From positions 1-64,000 of the forward strand of contig NZ_JBAXHI010000024.1 of NCBI RefSeq assembly GCF_037138995.1: a DNA stretch of 64,000 nucleotides. The letters are read 5' to 3'. This stretch comes from Chlorohelix sp037138995 (GTDB lineage: Bacteria > Chloroflexota > Chloroflexia > Chloroheliales > Chloroheliaceae). How positions within the stretch are numbered: position 1 is the first letter of the stretch; the number at the start of each line of letters is the position of its first letter. Under the pieces are notes generated by a model. The model did not search any database, was not told where the DNA came from, and saw only the letters and a program-made list of their open reading frames with translations. Shown here one piece after another: positions 1-8,897 of the stretch. The position numbers were made by a program, and so were the translations under genes.

Positions 1-1003
1 GTACCACTGTTGCGCCCAGCATCAAGCCCGCGCCAATCACAAGAGGTCCCACCATCCAGCCCATATCGGTAATCCAGAAAAGACATTCACCTTCGCGCAA
101 ATCGAAAAGCTGTGCCACGTCCTGAGTGGATTTCAGCGGAAAGCCCGTATGGGTATGAATCATGCCCTTTGGTTTTCCGGTAGTGCCTGAAGTGTAAATT
201 ATCAGATAAGGGTCGTTTGAATCCATCGGCTCGATTTGGGCAGGCTCAACCACTTGCGCCATCAAATCATCCCAGAAAAGGTCACGCCCCTCGTTTATTG
301 GAACGTCTAGACCTAACCGCCGCACGATAACGATTTTTTCTAATCCGGTGTATTCCCTTGTGACTTCTTCCAATAGCGCGTGTGTTTGAACCTGTCGCCC
401 CCTGCGGTAGAAGCCGTCCACCGTTACCAGCACCTTTGCGCCCGAATCGCTCAGGCGCGAAACAATTGCTTCAGTGCCGAAGCCGGAGAACATGGGAACC
501 ATAATTGCGCCAATAGCCGGACCAGCCAGAAATGCTACTACCGTTTCGGGCATCATCGGCATCAGGATACCGACTCTATCACCTTTTTGCACGCCCAGGG
601 AGCGCAACACCGCCGCAAAGTTTAGCGTCTCGCGTTCTAACCCCGCGTAAGTAAGGGTGCGATTTTCCGCATTCTCGCCTTCCCATGCTAACGCTACTCT
701 TTCTCGCCTTTCGGGTTTGTGCGCCCAACGTAAAGCGTTTTGTGTAAAATTGAATTTTCCGCCCAGAAACCAATCGGGAAATGGCTTGCCCTTGCCTAAA
801 TCTACGAATTGGCGATAGGGTTCAAACCATTCTATGCCGAGTAATTCCAGCGTTTTTTGCCAAAACTGCTCAGGCTGTTGTACCGAAAACTCATATAAAG
901 CATCGTAGGAAGTCAGCCCTAACGCCAGCATCAGCTTTTCCAGATGCGAACCTTTGGTGTATTCTTCGGTAGGTGTCCAGACTACTGCTCCTTCGGTAAA
1001 CAT
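1..1003 (-). CDS. AMP-forming acyl-CoA (acetyl-CoA-like) synthetase, 5' part
   Basis: The first 334 residues of an ANL-superfamily ligase; the C-terminus lies beyond the window. Such enzymes activate a carboxylate with ATP to an acyl-adenylate and then form the CoA thioester. Seen directly: an ATG at 1001-1003 behind a strong GGGAGGGG ribosome site, an N-terminal region typical of acetyl/propionyl/acetoacetyl-CoA synthetases, and the P-loop-like motif YTSGTTGKPKG around residues 266-276 followed by an ITDMGWMVGP stretch as in acetyl-CoA synthetases. Substrate cannot be decided from this part. It lies downstream of argS on the same strand, separated by a likely terminator, so it is probably its own transcription unit. 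Confidence 0.85.
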   Translation of the reverse strand, partial: MFTEGAVVWTPTEEYTKGSHLEKLMLALGLTSYDALYEFSVQQPEQFWQKTLELLGIEWFEPYRQFVDLGKGKPFPDWFLGGKFNFTQNALRWAHKPERRERVALAWEGENAENRTLTYAGLERETLNFAAVLRSLGVQKGDRVGILMPMMPETVVAFLAGPAIGAIMVPMFSGFGTEAIVSRLSDSGAKVLVTVDGFYRRGRQVQTHALLEEVTREYTGLEKIVIVRRLGLDVPINEGRDLFWDDLMAQVVEPAQIEPMDSNDPYLIIYTSGTTGKPKGMIHTHTGFPLKSTQDVAQLFDLREGECLFWITDMGWMVGPLVIGAGLMLGATVV

Positions 1004-1070
1004 TCTTTCCCCTCCCTATTTTTATCTGCCAATAACCCGATTTACTTTACATAAGATGGTATCAGAAAAT

Positions 1071-1103
1071 AGAAGGCAGGTACAAACAATTGCCTGTACC
1101 TGC
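1071..1103 (-). terminator. Likely rho-independent terminator of argS
   Basis: A perfect 9-bp stem (GCAGGTACA / TGTACCTGC) with a 10-base loop lies 43 bases past the argS stop. Read on the minus strand the stem is followed by CTTCTATTTT, a moderate U-rich tail. Confidence 0.55.
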
Positions 1104-1145
1104 TTAAATTATTTTGTTTGCCCCATCGCAATATTTGAATAAAAG

Positions 1146-2882
1146 CTACATACGTTCTGGGGCTTTGATGCCGAGCAAAGCCAACCCATTCCGAAGATTG
1201 GTTGCTACTGCTGCCACTAACCCTAATCTTGCTGCGCGTAATTCCGGGGTGGGCGCTTCTAGCACCGAAATTTCATGATAGAACCGGGCAAATTCACGCG
1301 CTAACCCATATGTCCATTCTGCAATAACCGCTGGTAGAAATTCCAGCCCGGCGCGTTTTACCACTTGCGGGAAGCGGGCTAATTGCTTGACCACTGCCTG
1401 TTCTTCAACGCTGGAAAGCAAAGTATAATTGGCATCCTGCGGCAGTTCCTCAGCTTTTCGTAGGATAGAGCAACAACGCGCATGGGTGTATTGGATATAG
1501 GGTGCGCTATTGCCATCGAATGCCAGCATTTTATCCCAATCGAAGCGTATATCACGACCGGGGTCTTGATAAAGGTCATTAAAGATGACTGCGCCCACGC
1601 TGATAATCTGGCTGGCATATTCTTGTTCATCTGCGGTCAGGTCGGTTTTTCCTTCGGTTATCTTCTCGGCAATTACGGCACGAGCGCGTTCCAACGCTTC
1701 ATCCAGCACCTCGTCAAGGAAGATAGCAGTGCCGCGCCGCATCGAGAAGCGTTGCCCCTGCGCGTCAGTGATTTTTCCGAACGGTATATGCACCGAACGT
1801 TCGGCAATTTCGGTGTAGCCCATCAGTCTGACGGTTTCAAAAACCTGCTGGAAATGTAGCTTTTGCTCCTGCCCTACCACATAGATATTACGGTCGGGCT
1901 GGTATTCGCGCCAGCGATAGATACAGGTGGCGATGTCGCGGGTCTGGTAAAGAGTTGCGCCGTCCTGTTTACGCAAAAGATAGCTAGGTAGCTTTTCATC
2001 GAAACCCACCGAGATTGCCCCGGATGGCTCTACTTTAGCAATACCTTTGTCCTGCGCTTCCTGTACAACCTCATCCAACATTGGTTCGTAGAAACTTTCG
2101 CCGTGTTGTAAATCAAAGGTGACTCCCAAGCGAGCGTAAGTTTTGGCAAACTCCAGCAAGGTTATATCAACCATCCATTTCCATAATTCACGCGCTTTTA
2201 CATCCCCTTCTTCAAGGCGACGGAACCAATCACGGGCAAGGTCGCGTAGTTTGGGGTCTTCTTCGGAGGCTTTGTGGAAGCGGGCATAAATTTCTACCAG
2301 TTCCTCTATGGGGTTCTCATTTATCTTTTCTGACCAGCCCCACAAATCATGTGCCGCCAGCAAACTGCCGAATTGTGTACCCCAATCGCCCAGATGGTTA
2401 TCGGCAATGACGTTATACCCTAGAAATTTCAGGATATTGCGAATGGAGTTGCCTATAACGGTTGAGCGCAAATGCCCTACGTGCATTTTGCGGGCAATAT
2501 TGGGCGAAGAAAAATCTATAGTAAGCGTTTGCCCTGTTCCGCTATCTCCCTTTCCGTAATCTTCGCCTAGCTTTAGTGCTTCAGAAAGCGTTTCTGTTGT
2601 AAAGTTGCTTGGATTTACGCTGAAATTTACAAAGGGACCTGCTGCTTCAACCTTACCTATTAGTGAATCGGCGGGAATTTGTACTGCCGCCGCGAGCTTT
2701 GCCGCGAACTCAGCCGGATTATTTATTCCTGCCGCACGGGCAGCTTGAAAGCAGGGGAAAGCTAGGTCGGCAGGGATATTCGGCTTGGGGTCGGTTAGCG
2801 TAACTGCATCAGCCTTTACCAGACCGGTTGCCGCTAGCAATTCGGCGCACTGTACCCGCAAACGTTCAAGGGCATATTCCAT
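1146..2882 (-). CDS. argS: Arginyl-tRNA synthetase
   Basis: Class I aminoacyl-tRNA synthetase charging tRNA-Arg with arginine in the cytoplasm. 578 residues, normal for the family. Visible: the N-terminal additional domain (about 1-115), the HIGH-type signature SSPNIARKMHVGHLRST (about 125-141), the catalytic-core stretch DNHLGDWGTQFG, a degenerate KMSKS-like loop FSMRRG, and a C-terminal DALR anticodon-binding domain ending LLGIKAPERM. The ATG start at 2882 has AAAGG seven bases upstream. It is transcribed alone, away from the accessory patch that begins near 3164. Confidence 0.97.
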   Translation of the reverse strand: MEYALERLRVQCAELLAATGLVKADAVTLTDPKPNIPADLAFPCFQAARAAGINNPAEFAAKLAAAVQIPADSLIGKVEAAGPFVNFSVNPSNFTTETLSEALKLGEDYGKGDSGTGQTLTIDFSSPNIARKMHVGHLRSTVIGNSIRNILKFLGYNVIADNHLGDWGTQFGSLLAAHDLWGWSEKINENPIEELVEIYARFHKASEEDPKLRDLARDWFRRLEEGDVKARELWKWMVDITLLEFAKTYARLGVTFDLQHGESFYEPMLDEVVQEAQDKGIAKVEPSGAISVGFDEKLPSYLLRKQDGATLYQTRDIATCIYRWREYQPDRNIYVVGQEQKLHFQQVFETVRLMGYTEIAERSVHIPFGKITDAQGQRFSMRRGTAIFLDEVLDEALERARAVIAEKITEGKTDLTADEQEYASQIISVGAVIFNDLYQDPGRDIRFDWDKMLAFDGNSAPYIQYTHARCCSILRKAEELPQDANYTLLSSVEEQAVVKQLARFPQVVKRAGLEFLPAVIAEWTYGLAREFARFYHEISVLEAPTPELRAARLGLVAAVATNLRNGLALLGIKAPERM

Positions 2883-2954
2883 CGAGAAACCTTTCTAAGG
2901 GATGCAGCCCGGCACAACCGGGACAAAATCAAGAGCTAATAAATTAACTCAAAT

Positions 2955-2982
2955 ATTATAACACTTTGATGGTGCTTTTGAA
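2955..2982 (-). promoter_or_regulatory. argS: Candidate argS promoter
   Basis: On the minus strand TTCAAA (2977-2982), 16-bp spacer, perfect TATAAT (2955-2960), about 70 bases upstream of the argS start. The -35 matches 4 of 6 consensus bases. No T-box signature was seen in the leader. Confidence 0.45.
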
Positions 2983-3163
2983 CCTGTTATGTACCGCTTG
3001 GCAGGGAAAATGCGTTTGAAAATAGCTGCCCTCTCTAATGACCTTACAGTGAACCTGACATTATTTTAAATTGATACACTTGCTGTATCTCGATACGAGA
3101 AGTTTGAGCTAAACGCATAATCCCTGTCTGATGCTGCTTAACAATAGCAAAAATCTATTATAG

Positions 3164-3649
3164 CGTGCTATACTAGGTACTCCCGATAATCGGCAGGGCT
3201 TTATTGACCTTTTCTGGAAAGGCACTTTGCTGGTAGAGCATAAATCCGAGGGCGTTGCCCTTGCCAAAGCTAAAGAACAAGCGTTGGATTATTTCCCCAA
3301 CCTGAAAGAGGATGAGCTACCCAAATATGTGCTGGTGTCGGATTTCCAACGCTTTGAGCTTTACGACCTAGATAGCACCGCCGAGCATAAATTTACGCTG
3401 TCCGAGTTACCCGGTAAGGTAGAGCTTTTCGGCTTTATTGCGGGCTACCAGAAGCGCAAGTTTAAAGACCAAGACCCGGTGAATATCGAAGCGTCCGAGC
3501 GCATGGGCAAACTTCACGATATGCTCAAGGATTCGGGCTATGGTGGGCATGAACTGGAAGTGTATTTGGTGCGCTTGTTGTTTTGCCTTTTCGCCGATGT
3601 TACCGCCATTTTCGACAAGGGTATCATGTTGGCTTATTTTAGACCCTGA
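3164..3649 (+). pseudogene. Truncated MmeI-like type IIG restriction-modification remnant
   Basis: An open frame with no credible start (in-frame stop at 3161-3163) that encodes the N-terminal nuclease part of an MmeI-type restriction enzyme/DNA methyltransferase. The stretch GFIDLFWKGTLLVEHKS holds a PD-(D/E)xK-like D...ExK pattern, followed by the family-typical ALDYFPNLKEDELPKYVLVSD and the beginning of the helical linker ending VRLLFCLFADVTAIFDKG. The methyltransferase motifs (GxG, NPPF/Y) and target-recognition domain are absent; the intact enzyme is usually over 900 residues. The 3' end collides out of frame with the toxin gene, so this is a decayed fragment. A TTG at 3227 could start a 140-residue product, but I think it is non-functional. 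Confidence 0.7.
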
Positions 3650-3986
3650 CTTTGAAAAGTGGCTTTGTGAGCAGGAAGAAGGAGTACAGGATTCTATTTT
3701 TGCCCACGCAGGTTATTTGGGAACATTTGGACCTTCTTTAGGCAGACTGCAAGTGGACACAATCAAAGGCTCAAAATTACCCAATTTAAAAGAACTGCGG
3801 GTATCGTATCGGGGAGAACCATGGCGCGTGTTGTTTGTTTTTGACCCAAAACGGCAAGCGATTTTACTGATAGGTGGGAATAAAGGCGGAGATGCACGCT
3901 GGTACAAAAAAAATATACCGATAGCAGAACAACGGTATGAACGGCATCTAAAACAGATGGAGAAAGAAAATGGCGAAAAGGCTTGA
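3597..3986 (+). CDS. RelE/HigB-type toxin (Gp49 family)
   Basis: Probable toxin of a type II toxin-antitoxin pair; family members cleave mRNA on the ribosome. The body reads DPDFEKWL...LGRLQVDTIKGS...NLKELRVSYRGEPWRVLFVFDP...AILLIGGNKGG...RWYKKNIPIAEQRYERHL, a very typical Gp49/HigB sequence. The start is uncertain: the family normally begins only a few residues before DPDFEKW, and the nearest in-frame ATG is 3597, inside the overlapping restriction-enzyme remnant. The original start region may have been replaced when the two genes were joined. Its 3' end overlaps the antitoxin gene by 17 bases, the usual toxin-first HigBA order. Confidence 0.8.
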   Translation: MLPPFSTRVSCWLILDPDFEKWLCEQEEGVQDSIFAHAGYLGTFGPSLGRLQVDTIKGSKLPNLKELRVSYRGEPWRVLFVFDPKRQAILLIGGNKGGDARWYKKNIPIAEQRYERHLKQMEKENGEKA

Positions 3987-4350
3987 GGATGTTATAGCAA
4001 CCCTGCCACAAGAGAGGCAGCAGGCTATCCAAAGAGAAACGGAGCGTTTGATTGCGGAGGAGTTGAGCCTTCGGGAACTACGTAAGACGTTGGCGCACTC
4101 CCAAGAGATGATAGGAAAGAAACTGGGAGTTAAACAGGCGGAAGTTTCCAAAATCGAGCGACGCGCTGACATGTACGTCAGCACTTTACGCGACTATGTA
4201 GAAGCAATGGGCGGCGAGCTTGACATAATTGTACGCTTTCCGCAACACGCGCCTGTGCGTATCAATCAGTTTGAGGATTTGGGAGAAACAGCTTCGACTC
4301 GGAGTCGCCGAGCAACCCGGCGTAAAGCTGTGGCAAAAGAAAACAGTTAA
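3970..4350 (+). CDS. XRE-family HTH antitoxin (HigA-like)
   Basis: 126 residues. The central part (about 35-85) is a Cro/C1-type helix-turn-helix: LRKTLAHSQEMIGKKLGVKQ followed by AEVSKIERRADMYVSTLRDYVEAMGGELDIIV, a layout common in antitoxins paired with Gp49 toxins. Inferred role: neutralise the toxin encoded just upstream and repress the shared operon. The tail (residues about 105-126) is rich in Arg/Lys/Thr and probably disordered. The ATG follows AGAAAGAAA within the end of the toxin gene, consistent with translational coupling. Confidence 0.85.
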   Translation: MAKRLEDVIATLPQERQQAIQRETERLIAEELSLRELRKTLAHSQEMIGKKLGVKQAEVSKIERRADMYVSTLRDYVEAMGGELDIIVRFPQHAPVRINQFEDLGETASTRSRRATRRKAVAKENS

Positions 4351-4402
4351 TTGGTAGTGGCGTATTTGAATACGCCCTCCCCACGATTGCCGCCCCTACC
4401 AA
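4351..4402. repeat. Nested palindromic element
   Basis: Just past the antitoxin stop: an inner perfect palindrome GGCGTATT-TG-AATACGCC (4359-4376) enclosed by a 7-bp outer repeat TTGGTAG (4351-4357) / CTACCAA (4396-4402). No clear U-tract follows. It resembles in style the GTAGGGGCGAC element near 12626 and is probably a dispersed small intergenic repeat. Confidence 0.5.
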
Positions 4403-4469
4403 CCCGAATCAAACTCGCCTTCTCTGATTTTACCGCAATACTGTACAAAGCTAACATTGTTATATCTGT

Positions 4470-4475
4470 TATAAT
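4470..4475 (+). promoter_or_regulatory. dxr: -10 element candidate for dxr
   Basis: Perfect TATAAT 70 bases upstream of the dxr start; no convincing -35 at normal spacing, so this is a weak call. Confidence 0.3.
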
Positions 4476-4544
4476 TAACAATGAATCGGGCAAATATAGA
4501 TGATTTTCATTGTCATATTGGAGAGGTTGGGGAAAAAGGAAATT

Positions 4545-5756
4545 ATGACCAAGCGAATTGCGCTGTTAGGCTGTACAGGGTCGATCGGTCAACAGACTCT
4601 TGATGTAATAAGCTGCCATCCTGAAAAATTCCAGTTAATCAGTATCGCTTCCAGCCGAATAAGTGACACGCTTAAACAGCAAGTCGCTACTTATAAGCCG
4701 AAACGGGTAGGTATCGGTGGTCAAACCGAAGAATCGTTTGATGTGAGCGGCTATGAACCTCGCCCCGAAGTAGTGTATGGCAATGAAGGGCTGGTGCAAC
4801 TAGCGCTTGACCCCGAAGTTGATATTGTGGTAGTCGCTACCAGCGGGCAGCATGGTTTTGCCCCTACCCTTGCCGCGCTTAAAGCTGGTAAGCAGGTTGC
4901 GCTGGCAAATAAAGAAGTGCTGGTGATGGCGGGAGAACTGGTGACGGAACAAGCCCGAAAGAGCGGTATTCAGCTTCGTCCTATTGATAGCGAGCATAGC
5001 GCTATCTGGCAATCGCTGTCCGGCGAAGGGCTTACCAACGAACATGGCGAGGAAAATTGGTCACAGACAAACGATAAAGTGCGCCGCCTCATCCTGACCG
5101 CTTCGGGTGGTCCCTTCCGCTCGTTCACAAAAGAACAAATGGCTAATGTAACGGTTGAGCAAGCCATGAAGCACCCCAACTGGAATATGGGTCCCAAGAT
5201 TACGATTGACTCGGCGACGCTTTTTAACAAAGGGCTGGAAGTCATCGAGGCGCATTGGCTCTTTGGCTTGCCTTATGACAAAGTAGATGTAGTGGTTCAC
5301 TCGCAGAGTATAATCCACAGCATGGTCGAGTATGTGGATGGTTCGGTCAAGGCGCAATTAGGCACGCCCGATATGCGGTTGCCGATTCAATATGCTTTGG
5401 GCTATCCCGAACGCCTTGCGAACGATTATCCGCGCCTTGATTTTACCAAGTTGCGCGAGTTGAATTTTGAATTGCCCGATACCGAGCGTTTTCCCGCTTT
5501 GCGCCTTGCTTACGAAGCAGGACGGCGCGGCGGTACTTATCCTACCGTGTTGGCGGCAGCAGACGAGGAAGCGGTGCGCTTGTTCCATGAGCGCAAAATT
5601 ACTTATTTGGGCATTGCCGATTTGGTAGAACGTAGCCTTGACGCGCATAATCCTGTAGCGCACCCCACTCTTGACGATATTGCCGAGGCAGACCGCTGGG
5701 CGCGGCATTTTGCAAATAATTTCAGTAGTCGTGGTTCCGCCTCCTCAATCGGGTAG
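4545..5756 (+). CDS. dxr: 1-deoxy-D-xylulose 5-phosphate reductoisomerase
   Basis: Second step of the non-mevalonate (MEP) isoprenoid pathway: NADPH-dependent rearrangement and reduction of DXP to MEP. 403 residues, normal. Visible: N-terminal Rossmann motif LLGCTGSIGQQTL, the LANKEVLVMAGE stretch, PIDSEHSAIWQ (metal-binding D and E), ILTASGGPFR, HPNWNMGPKITIDSATLFNKGLE split by the substrate loop, and the C-terminal four-helix region. An ATG at 4500 would add 15 residues, but the one at 4545 has AAAAAGGAAATT directly in front and fits the family start. rseP follows 26 bases later, a common pairing. In a phototroph this pathway supplies chlorophyll tails, quinones and carotenoids. Confidence 0.96.
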   Translation: MTKRIALLGCTGSIGQQTLDVISCHPEKFQLISIASSRISDTLKQQVATYKPKRVGIGGQTEESFDVSGYEPRPEVVYGNEGLVQLALDPEVDIVVVATSGQHGFAPTLAALKAGKQVALANKEVLVMAGELVTEQARKSGIQLRPIDSEHSAIWQSLSGEGLTNEHGEENWSQTNDKVRRLILTASGGPFRSFTKEQMANVTVEQAMKHPNWNMGPKITIDSATLFNKGLEVIEAHWLFGLPYDKVDVVVHSQSIIHSMVEYVDGSVKAQLGTPDMRLPIQYALGYPERLANDYPRLDFTKLRELNFELPDTERFPALRLAYEAGRRGGTYPTVLAAADEEAVRLFHERKITYLGIADLVERSLDAHNPVAHPTLDDIAEADRWARHFANNFSSRGSASSIG

Positions 5757-5782
5757 GCGGAAGCGGCTAGAGGTAGTTAGAC

Positions 5783-7318
5783 ATGAACTGGCTCTGGTTT
5801 ATTCCTATTCTTCTAATAATGGTTATTGTCCACGAGTTCGGGCATTTCATCACCGCACGTATGTTCGGGATGAAAGTGCATGAATTTGGAATAGGCTTTC
5901 CGCCCAAAGTTTGGTCTAAAAAGACTAAAGACGGGATGGAATGGTCTATAAACGCGCTACCTATCGGCGGATTTGTCCGAATCGAGGGCGAAAACGGCGA
6001 TAGCGACGACCCCAACAGTTTTGGGAAAAAGCCCACATGGCAACGCGCTATCGTGCTTTGCGCCGGACCTTTTATGAATTTGGTACTGGCATTCGCTATA
6101 TATTTCATTCTGGCGGGTGGCGGTAAAGATGTTCCCGCCGGACCGGTAGCAATTTCCAAAGTTGAACCCGGCTCACCGGCGGCAGCGGCAGGGCTGTTGC
6201 CGGGGGATATTATCCTAAAGGTAAATTCTACCGAAGTTGATAATACCCGTGATGTGTCTATCGAAACGCGCTTAAATCGCAGCCAACCGCTTGTTTTTAC
6301 CTTCAAGCGGGGCAATCAAATCATTAACGCAACTATTAAAGGACGCACCAACCCACCCGATGGTGAAGGTATAATCGGGGTACAGATGGGCTATGTGTTC
6401 GACTCCTTGAGGCTTGCGGCAGACGCGCCAGCCTATGATTTGAAGGCGGGAGATGTGCTGACGATGCTTGACGGTAAGCCCCTTGCCAATAATCTGGATT
6501 TGCTGAATTATACGACCAATTTGGATAAAAGTACGGTTGAAGCTACGGTGCAACGTGTTACCAACGGCAAAACCGAGACCCTAACCCGCACTTTGGCGGT
6601 CAAATTATATGTAAATTACGTATATATTGAATCGGATGCCTCTAGCCAGAAATTGCCGGTGGACGCTCAAATTATCGCGCTGAATGACCAGAAGGTCAGT
6701 ACCGCGAACGAATATATAAAAATAATGACCGCCAATCAAGGGCAAGATGTAAAAATCAGCTACATTGACCCCAAGAGTAAAGCGGAAAAAGCAATTACCA
6801 TAATCGCGAATTATACTGATACCAGCGGGGTAAATAATCGTTCGCCGCGCCCTTCCACCATTGTAGAGGGCTTGCCGATTAGCCAAATGCGGCATGTTTC
6901 GCTCAATCCCCTTGAGTGGGTGGGCGAAGGGTGGGGACAAACCACTTACGCCATTGGCTTGATTCCGCGTAGCATCGAAGGGGTTTTCAACGGCTCTATC
7001 GGTTTGGAGAGCTTTGCCGGACCCGTGGGTATGGCGCAAATAACCGACCAGATTGTTGATACGGGCGGATTTATGGCAGTGATTTCGCTGATGGCGTTGC
7101 TTTCGGTGAACTTGGGCATTGTGAATATACTGCCTTTACCCGCGCTGGATGGCGGACGGCTCATTTTCGTGCTGATAGAGATGATTTCGCGCCGCCGCGT
7201 GCCGTCCGATAAAGAAGGGATGGTGCATCTGGTAGGGATGGTGGCGTTACTATCACTTATGCTAGTCTTTACATGGAACGATATTGCACGTCTTGTTACT
7301 GGGGCAGGTTTCAGCTAG
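5783..7318 (+). CDS. rseP: RseP-family site-2 membrane metalloprotease
   Basis: Intramembrane zinc protease (M50B). Zinc motif HEFGH at residues 17-21 in the first membrane helix, a PDZ domain around 105-175 (PAAAAGLLPGDIILKV), a second degenerate PDZ-like region, and the conserved NILPLPALDGGR near the C-terminus supplying the third zinc ligand, between further membrane helices. 511 residues is longer than the roughly 450 of E. coli, the extra length lying in the periplasmic PDZ part. Probably co-transcribed with dxr; a hairpin terminator follows the stop. The substrate (likely an anti-sigma factor or signal peptide remnants) is not apparent here. Confidence 0.92.
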   Translation: MNWLWFIPILLIMVIVHEFGHFITARMFGMKVHEFGIGFPPKVWSKKTKDGMEWSINALPIGGFVRIEGENGDSDDPNSFGKKPTWQRAIVLCAGPFMNLVLAFAIYFILAGGGKDVPAGPVAISKVEPGSPAAAAGLLPGDIILKVNSTEVDNTRDVSIETRLNRSQPLVFTFKRGNQIINATIKGRTNPPDGEGIIGVQMGYVFDSLRLAADAPAYDLKAGDVLTMLDGKPLANNLDLLNYTTNLDKSTVEATVQRVTNGKTETLTRTLAVKLYVNYVYIESDASSQKLPVDAQIIALNDQKVSTANEYIKIMTANQGQDVKISYIDPKSKAEKAITIIANYTDTSGVNNRSPRPSTIVEGLPISQMRHVSLNPLEWVGEGWGQTTYAIGLIPRSIEGVFNGSIGLESFAGPVGMAQITDQIVDTGGFMAVISLMALLSVNLGIVNILPLPALDGGRLIFVLIEMISRRRVPSDKEGMVHLVGMVALLSLMLVFTWNDIARLVTGAGFS

Positions 7319-7340
7319 GACTTAATCCGGTGATGAAGCC

Positions 7341-7366
7341 GGGCGCATTCCGATGCGCCCTTTTTT
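7341..7366 (+). terminator. Terminator after rseP
   Basis: Perfect stem GGGCGCAT-TCCG-ATGCGCCC (7341-7360) followed by TTTTTTATAT: a textbook intrinsic terminator closing the dxr-rseP unit 22 bases past the stop. Confidence 0.85.
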
Positions 7367-7381
7367 ATATAGATAAGGTTT

Positions 7382-8836
7382 TTGAAGTTGGATATATCGA
7401 ATCATCACTCTGGCAAGAAAAGCCAAAGAGATAAAATAATCGCGGTTGCTGCCGACTCGGTGGCGGAACGCGCCGGAATAAAAGCGGGTGACCGCTTGTT
7501 GGCGATTAACGGTAAGCCTGTCCGCGATATGATTGACTACCAGTTTGGCGCGGTGGACGCACGCGCTCGCCTGAATCTTGCGCGTGATAACGGCAACGGC
7601 GAATCTATCCGGCTTGAGGTGCGCTTGAAAAACCGTGAAGGTGAGCCGCTTGGTCTAGAATTTGCCGAGCCAACTTTTGACGGTATCCGCGTCTGCAATA
7701 ACGATTGTCCCTTTTGCTTTGTTTATCGCACTCCAAAGGGCTTTCGCCCCGGTCTTTATATAAAAGACGATGACTACCGCTATTCTTTTATGTATGGCGG
7801 TTTCGTGACCTTAACTAATCTCAAAGAGGAAGACTGGCAGCGGATTTTTGAGCAGCGTTTAACGCCCCTGTATGTTTCGGTTCACAGCAGCGAACTTGAG
7901 ATGCGCCGCCGTTTGTTGGGCAATTCCAATGCGCCGGATATTCTCGCACAAATCAGACGCTTAGGCGAGGACGGTATTCAGGTTCATACGCAGGTGGTCA
8001 TTGTGCCAACCGTGAATGATGGGGCGCATTTGGAAAAGACCATTGATGATTTGGCGAGGCTTTACCCTACGATACAGACGATTGGGGTTGTGCCGGTGGG
8101 CTTGGCTGGCGGCGATGGCTATGAAGGCGATAGGCGGCGTAGTTTTCGGGCGCATGGGCGCGGCTTTGAAAATACCGCTAGCTTGCCAATGCGGACTTAT
8201 CGCTCCGATGAAGCCGAAAGAGTTATTGCGCTGGCGCACGCTTACCAGAAGCGTTTCAAGAAAGAAAAAGGTACTGCACTGCTCTATCTTTCCGATGAGT
8301 TTTACCTGTTGTGTGGACAAGAAGTACCGGGTCGCGTCCATTACGAAGATTTTGAACAGATTGAGAACGGGGTCGGCTTGGTGCGCCGCTTCCTAGAGGA
8401 TTGGAAGAAAACAGAAAAGAAATTGCCCGCCGCGCTTTCTCAGCCGCTTAACGCTACGCTGGTGACGGCTCGCTTAATTACCCCCACTTTTCAGCCCATC
8501 ATCGAGCGGCTTAACCGGGTGGAGGGCTTGAGGATTAATCTGCTGACGGTGCAAAACCCTGAGCTTGGCTCTACTATTACGGTGGCGGGCTTGCTGAGTG
8601 GGCGCGATGTTCGCGAGGCTTTGCTGGAGTTTGCACGCAATGGGCATGAGGTTGGCAAGTTGGTATTCTTGCCGCAGGTTATGTTGGATAAAAAAGGCTA
8701 TGGTGGACGCTTTCTCGATGACCTTACCCCCGCCGACATTGCACAGGCAACCGGGCGTGAAGTAGTTACGGCGAGCTACATGAGCGAGGTTTGGGAATCT
8801 ATCCGCACCCATATTTCAAAGGTTGTACCGATTTAG
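7382..8836 (+). CDS. PDZ / radical-SAM-like DUF512 protein
   Basis: 484 residues. Order of parts: N-terminal PDZ-like domain (about 18-82, DSVAERAGIKAGDRLLAING), a cysteine cluster C105-N-N-D-C109-P-F-C112 (CX3CX2C) with following FVY resembling a radical-SAM iron-sulfur site, then the C-terminal DUF512 region (about 290-475). Members are annotated as putative Fe-S oxidoreductases of unknown reaction and are common in Firmicutes and Chloroflexi, often near the GTPase der/plsY; that context is missing here. The start is a TTG at 7382 with AAGG just upstream; a second TTG at 7388 is possible. It sits beyond the rseP terminator, so it needs its own promoter or read-through. Confidence 0.88.
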   Translation: MKLDISNHHSGKKSQRDKIIAVAADSVAERAGIKAGDRLLAINGKPVRDMIDYQFGAVDARARLNLARDNGNGESIRLEVRLKNREGEPLGLEFAEPTFDGIRVCNNDCPFCFVYRTPKGFRPGLYIKDDDYRYSFMYGGFVTLTNLKEEDWQRIFEQRLTPLYVSVHSSELEMRRRLLGNSNAPDILAQIRRLGEDGIQVHTQVVIVPTVNDGAHLEKTIDDLARLYPTIQTIGVVPVGLAGGDGYEGDRRRSFRAHGRGFENTASLPMRTYRSDEAERVIALAHAYQKRFKKEKGTALLYLSDEFYLLCGQEVPGRVHYEDFEQIENGVGLVRRFLEDWKKTEKKLPAALSQPLNATLVTARLITPTFQPIIERLNRVEGLRINLLTVQNPELGSTITVAGLLSGRDVREALLEFARNGHEVGKLVFLPQVMLDKKGYGGRFLDDLTPADIAQATGREVVTASYMSEVWESIRTHISKVVPI

Positions 8837-8897
8837 CGCCCTCTAAAACTCCTCTTTTTCTCCACATATTGAGATATTGCATTTTTAAATAGCCCGC

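Noticed and set aside
5767..6315. 182-codon frame on the minus strand inside rseP
   Set aside because: Shadow of rseP; no family resemblance.
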